Of a DNA stretch of 64,000 nt, positions 59,796-64,000 are shown piece after piece. The DNA is taken from NCBI GenBank assembly GCA_030762175.1, contig CM060831.1, positions 136,486,001-136,550,000 on the forward strand, given 5' to 3'. This stretch comes from Metallyticus violacea. Lineage: Eukaryota; Arthropoda; Insecta; Mantodea; Metallyticidae. Position 1 is the first letter of the stretch, and the number at the start of each line of letters is the position of its first letter. Under the pieces are notes generated by a model. It was not told where the DNA came from and searched no databases. It worked only from the letters and a program-made list of their open reading frames with translations. The position numbers were made by a program, and so were the translations under genes.

Positions 59796-60560
59796 CAGGG
59801 TGGTTTATTATTAAAGAGTACAAGTTCAGTCTTGAAAGTAAGTTCGTGATTCCCTCGTGGACGTGGATTTCTTCGAGACCATCAAAATACTCGTATTCCT
59901 TCTGTATAACATTTTCATTTTACTTAAATGTGTGTCCAGCCAGCAATTTCGTGAATAGATAATAACCCGAGGAACCGAGATCTGGTGAATAGGGTGGATG
60001 AGGAAGCATTTCGGAGCCTTGGCTCTTGAATGCACCGGCGCATTATCTAGGTGAAACACTACCTTCTTTTCGACAATCCGTAGTTTTTTCCGCAATCGTT
60101 GTTTCCAGCCTCTGCAAAAATTTAACTGTAATGTTTTTTCCCTTTCTCCAAGTAGTCAAGAGAATTCCCTTTGCATTACATACTATCTTTCTATCGGGTG
60201 GAACGCATTTAGTCTTTTTCTGAGCAGTTCACCTTGTGCGGTCCACTGTTTAAAATGTTATTTCTTTTCCGGAGCCCAGGTATAGTCCATAGTCACAAAA
60301 GCATTTCCAAACAGTCGGCTGATGTTCGCATGCGATTTCGCTTGTGCTCCGGAGCGAGCAATCATGTGTACTTCATTATGCTAAATGAAATGATCAGTTG
60401 AGATGCCCATGTCCTCTGCCAACTTGCGCACGTACACTCATTTGTTAACCAAAAGAATATCATAGATGATTTCTGGCCTCGCATCTGATTTTGGAGCTCC
60501 AGGATGTAGTGCGTCTTCTTTGCTGCTTCTGACTAATTCATCCGAAGTGGAACGGTTTGA
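59796..60560 (-). pseudogene. Mariner (DD34D-type) transposase pseudogene
   Basis: Reading down the minus strand: ARPEIIYDILLVNK and VRKLAEDMGIS (DNA-binding part), then LFGNAFVTMDYTWAPEKK with the first catalytic Asp, FKQWTAQGE, EKKVVFHLDNAPVHSRAKAP with the second Asp, and in a shifted frame LPHPPYSPDLGSSGYYLFTK with the third Asp. All three catalytic blocks are recognisable, but frameshifts and stops separate them. The 3' terminus cagggtggtttattatt follows TA at 59794-59795. The 5' terminus beyond 60560 is not found. Confidence 0.85.
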
Positions 60561-61141
60561 TAGGAAAGGCATGGTACAACCAATGTAGGCAAAATCCTCT
60601 CGTGAATTTCCCTGAATTGAATCATTCTACAACTTCTAATCTCATACATTTTCCATTGTTATTCGAAATGCAACTGCCAAACAGTGAATCAACATCAGAA
60701 CGGCTTATGACCATACAAAGCAATCTTTATGACCACATATGCGGATGCTGCTATTGCCCTATATTAGCATGCAAACCAAATTATTTATCAAATGACGTTT
60801 AATGCATTATATAAAATATTAATTTTCATGGATCTTCGGCACTTGGAATAACCTTCAAACAATGCATTTTATGCGCCTTAAATCGCACTATTAAAAGGGA
60901 AATAATGAAATATATACGTCTATTAAAATGATGAGGTGGACTTTCATATTTCGCCAACACTTGATTTAAAAAAGAAAGAAACAAAGAAACAAAAAGAAAA
61001 AGAAAAATATCGCATTATGTCCCATTTCAAGCCAAGCAACTTTTGTATGAAGAATTTTCTTCTAGTGTTATTCAGATGACCTGTTTCAAAACGGCTCCTC
61101 CTCTGTGTGTGTGTGTATAAGATGTATTAAATAACAAAAGT

Positions 61142-61143
<2 letters not shown>
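60561..61143. other. Unassigned sequence
   Basis: Includes an A/G-rich stretch at about 60968-61008 and a short (GT)n at 61105-61116. No gene recognised. Confidence 0.5.

Positions 61144-61144
<1 letters not shown>

Positions 61145-61172
<28 letters not shown>
61145..61172. repeat. (AAT)n microsatellite
   Basis: About nine AAT units. It produces the poly-tyrosine end of a spurious minus-strand frame (61142-61405). Confidence 0.95.
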
Positions 61173-61173
<1 letters not shown>

Positions 61174-61317
61174 GTGTATTAGAAAACACAGAGAAAGTAA
61201 GAAATAAAATTGAAAGAATAATAGATAATAGTAAAGAAGTCAAAAGCAAAACACGCATAAGCAAGTTTAAATTAATAAGCCAACTTAAAAGCAACACCAG
61301 AGGTGCAAACAATATAA

Positions 61318-61436
61318 GTGAAAAATAATGTAACACTATTATCATGTAACTAAAATAACAATAACTAAAAAAGCAGAAAAGGATAAAACAATAAGAGAAA
61401 GTCACACTTGTAATCGCTGTATTTCGAACCTTGCAT
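61318..61436 (-). mobile_element. Penelope-like element 3' end, inverted copy
   Basis: Reverse-complemented it reads ttcgaaatacagcgattaca, then ttgttttatccttttctgct, then gataatagtgttacattatt, matching 5287-5390 and 61733-61845. It faces the copy at 61723 head to head. Confidence 0.7.
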
Positions 61437-61441
61437 AGAAG

Positions 61442-61729
61442 AACTCTAGTATTTTTTTTTAATTGTGTTTAACGCCCTTTTTTACTACTGAGGCATCACA
61501 GGCGGTGACACTGATGATACATGAAATGAAATTATATATTTGAAAAGAATTTTTTTAAAAGGCCTAAGTCTAGGGTACCTCCCCGGCATTTACCAGTTAT
61601 GAAGACTGAGGAAAACCTGGGAAAACCCTCTGTCAGGGAGGACGGTCCTGGTGGGATTCGAACCCCAGACCTTCAGCTCACGAGTCCGCGCCTTAACCAC
61701 CTCGGCCACCCGTGGCGGTAACTCTAATA
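61442..61729 (-). mobile_element. SINE-A between inverted Penelope-like ends
   Basis: Element about 61455-61719 (minus), complete with good boxes (reverse complement ccgccacgggtggccgaggt; gattcgaacccc on plus). Imperfect target duplication aactctagta (61442-61451) and aactctaata (61720-61729), one mismatch. Confidence 0.93.
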
Positions 61730-61850
61730 GTTCGAAATATAGCGATTACTAGTGTGACTTTGTCTTTGTGCTTTATCCTTTTTTACTTTTATAATTATTG
61801 TTAATTAAGTTGCATTGTTAATAGTGTTACATTATTTTTATATATGCCTC
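61723..61850 (+). mobile_element. Penelope-like element 3' end, direct copy
   Basis: Reads agttcgaaatatagcgatta, then tgctttatccttttttactt, then ttaatagtgttacattattt, matching the 3' UTR of the element at 5151-5398. No coding part is attached. Confidence 0.7.
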
Positions 61851-62474
61851 CTACTTGTTTGGTAAGGCTTGCCAATTCTCTGTTAGAATTTTTAAACGTT
61901 TGGCTGTAGTGAGAATATTAGTACTTCTGTTATATGTGAAACAAACAAAAAAACAAAAAAAAATTGCAAAAGTGAGGAATTATCGTCAGACAAATTGGCA
62001 AAACTAGTAACTTTGACTGTAGACTTTTAATTCATCTTGCAGGATATTTTCTTCCGCATACATACAGAAAACATGGCAACATCTTATTAATTACTTAATT
62101 ACAATACAGCGATTTTCTTTTAATGCTTTATACCATGTAAGAATATGCTATTTATAATAAAATGTAAATACTTTAAAAATGCCATTTTATGTGTTTTATT
62201 AAGGAGAACATTTTAAGCTCATTAAAGCATTAAAAAGGAAAGCCATTTTATGCGCAGTCAAATCCCCACAAGTACTGATCATTTGCAAGGTCTTTTCATT
62301 TGCAGCAACGCCGCTAATTGCGGGTTGAAGCCACTATTGAACGTCGTTAATGTAACCGTAAACTTTTACTTTAGCTACTTATTAAACAGCAGCACTAAAA
62401 TGTATAAATTGTAGGGTAACTTTGTAGGAGGACTTTCCACGTCATGCTGTCTAATATTACTTTTAGTCTTACTG
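61851..62474. other. Unassigned AT-rich sequence
   Basis: No recognisable feature. Confidence 0.5.
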
Positions 62475-62760
62475 GCAGTGCCGTGGTCGAGTGGTTAAGA
62501 CTGCTTTCCTCTCGCCAAGGCGACCCGGGTTCGATTCCAGCGACCGCAAATGAGGTTGGTCACAGACGAAGAGGCGCCTGAGCGGTTCTCCAATTCATTC
62601 CCTATTTCTCCATCATCATCTTATCCCCATATTCACCTTCATCATTCGGTGTAATGCAGTCCACAGATTCTGGTGCGCACATTTCAAATGGAATAAGCTG
62701 CTACCCTCTGCTGTCTATGAGAGAAACTCCAATACCTTTTCGGTATTACAACTCACTCTG
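62475..62760 (+). mobile_element. SINE-C, tRNA-derived
   Basis: The tRNA-like head has an A-box region (cgtggtcgagtggttaagac) and B box (gggttcgattcca) at tRNA spacing, resembling a class II (Ser/Leu-type) tRNA. The predicted acceptor stem does not pair well, so it is not a functional tRNA. The body (gaggttggtcacagacgaag, then ctccatcatcatcttatccc) is unlike SINE-A, B or D. A single copy in the window. Confidence 0.75.
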
Positions 62761-62894
62761 TGATTCTTGTTCTTAACATTGGTCGTTTACCGTAGTTTAT
62801 GAACTAAATGACAGTCATTTAAGGTCCGAACATACCAGTATACAAATTTAACGTAAATAAAATGATAGAATTGTCATTTTCTCTCAACTAAATC

Positions 62895-63171
62895 GGTCCT
62901 GGTGGTGGTAACCATACTTGCCTTGTAGATCCAAGATCGCGGGTTCAATCCCGGTAATCAATGAATTTTTTTCGGGCTTAAAATTTCCAAGTATGGCTTC
63001 CTTCGGAAGGGAAATAAAACGATGGGTCCCTTGTATAGATTTACGGTACGAAAATGAACCTCAAGCCTGAAAGAAGGGGCCTCTGAGCAAAATTTATCGG
63101 CCGTTTCACGTCCTGAATTGAATGGGATGCTAATGAACTGAGATGTTAAAGAGGTCCGTAAATAAAACCAA
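62895..63171 (+). mobile_element. SINE-B, nearly full length
   Basis: Head ggtcctggtggtggtaacca with a small A-box deletion, B box gcgggttcaatcccgg, body ccaagtatggcttccttcgg and gcaaaatttatcggccgttt. More diverged than the 48.4-kb copy. Confidence 0.9.
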
Positions 63172-63611
63172 TAAACATCCCTGGAGTAAGCAGGATCTTG
63201 TATTGGAACACACATTCCGAATGACCTATTAAATTCGACCACCGTAATATTTCTGATTTCACTTCTAATATGTTTTTTTTTTTATATTTGAGCCCCCCCA
63301 TTTGATGTAGTAATTTTGGGAGTGATTATGTTGGTGATCGTTGAAGATTTGCACCAATTTCGTCCAAATATCGTTTGTTAACGTTTTTGTTTACATTGAG
63401 CCTGTCGATTCAGATTTCTAAGCATGGTGAACAAATTGATTAGGAAAGTTTTGAATAAATTTCATGCTATGAGCTGAGCTAATTCGCATTTAAAATAAAA
63501 ATGTGTTGGTCCTACCAGCTCTAACTCTCTTCACTTATAAATACTGCCGTGAGATGGGCAGAACATGTCTAAAAACGCGCCGCGTTCAAAGGAAGATGAT
63601 GAGTTTTATTT

Positions 63612-64000
63612 ATTATTTATTTGGTTTATTTCCGACAGCTCTGTATCATCTCAGGTCATCAGCGTCCCATTGATAGGGTGTGAAACGGCCAATAAATTTT
63701 GCTTAGATGCCTCTTTTTTCGGTTTTTTTAATCTTGTTGAACGTCTGTTTTTATTACTGAGGCATCACAGGCGGTTTTTTTTTTTTTAAGGAAGGGGACA
63801 TCCCAGAACTAATTTTAGGGTAACGCCCCGGCATTTTTTACTTATGAGGACCCAGGAAAACTTAGAAGAATCCTAAGTCAGGGAGGACGGTCCTGGCGGG
63901 ATTCGAACCTCAGACCTCCCGCTCACGAATCCGCGCCGTAACGATCTTGGCCACAATGGCGGTTTTTTTAGGCTTGGGGTTCTTTTACGTGCCGTAAAAC
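63612..64000 (-). mobile_element. SINE-B interrupted by SINE-A, runs off the window
   Basis: The SINE-B 3' part (tttggtttatttccgacagc to gcctcttttttcgg) lies at 63612-63730. It resumes at 63961 (ggttttttta, then ggcttggggttcttttacgt) to the window end, so the tRNA-like head is outside. Confidence 0.9.
63731..63960 (-). mobile_element. SINE-A inserted in SINE-B
   Basis: Flanked by cggttttttta at 63720-63730 and 63960-63970 (the cgg may be SINE-A's own end on the right). Tail gttgaacgtctgtttttatt, body ggtaacgccccggcattttt, B-box side gattcgaacctc, head reverse complement ccgccattgtggccaagatc. About 40 bases of the tail are missing. Confidence 0.93.

Noticed and set aside
59593..59823. Minus-strand frame with a hydrophobic segment and a gtaagt site, as a receptor-like exon
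   Set aside because: It overlaps the mariner terminus, is short, and matches no receptor motif that I can name.
61142..61405. Hydrophobic minus-strand frame ending in poly-tyrosine
   Set aside because: The tyrosine run is the AAT microsatellite, and the rest is the inverted Penelope-like 3' UTR.
62475..62548. Functional tRNA gene (Ser/Leu type)
   Set aside because: Promoter boxes are present but acceptor-stem pairing is poor and SINE body sequence follows, so it is a SINE head.

Overview
The window looks like intergenic or intronic DNA from a large, AT-rich, repeat-dense animal genome, most likely an insect. The evidence is the low gene content, tRNA-derived SINEs, several Tc1/mariner transposase remnants of types common in arthropods, a Penelope-like element with a GIY-YIG endonuclease remnant, and the absence of bacterial-style operons. 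A cockroach or a similar large-genome insect is a guess that I cannot confirm here. No complete protein-coding gene is visible; most open frames are short and explained by AT-rich sequence or by transposon decay.

Layout. 0-6.6 kb: the 3' end of a LINE reverse-transcriptase frame at the window edge, a possible spliced exon (632-816), a retroposed-looking ORF ending in poly(A), a SINE-B, a PIF/Harbinger-type element with matching TAA target duplications (3518-4336), a truncated SINE-A, a Penelope-like element 3' part (4563-5398) and another SINE-B. 6.6-20 kb: mostly unannotatable AT-rich DNA, with a 0.58 kb foldback (9787-10367) and a diverged direct duplication near 13.9 kb. 20-33 kb: a Tc1/mariner element with long inverted repeats, a TA-flanked TIR element carrying a nested SINE-A, a 61-bp minisatellite, SINEs of three families and a tail-to-tail SINE-A pair. 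33-41 kb: a diverged direct repeat, two more copies of the TA-flanked TIR family, and a LINE C-terminal remnant. 41-56 kb: transposase pseudogenes, nested SINEs with exact target-site duplications, and possible exons on the minus strand. 56-64 kb: a repeat-encoded protein remnant, a mariner pseudogene, an inverted pair of Penelope-like 3' ends, a third SINE family, and reciprocal SINE nesting at the edge.

The repeats record a transposition history. SINE-B sits inside SINE-A at 48.4 kb and SINE-A sits inside SINE-B at 63.7 kb, so the two families overlapped in activity. Two SINE families with different tRNA-like heads (B and D) share an internal domain. SINE-A also interrupts a transposase pseudogene, a TIR element and the inverted Penelope pair. 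The autonomous elements seen are all broken. Four short possible host exons (at about 0.6, 31.8, 45.9 and 52.0 kb) are the only non-transposon coding candidates, and each could be due to chance.
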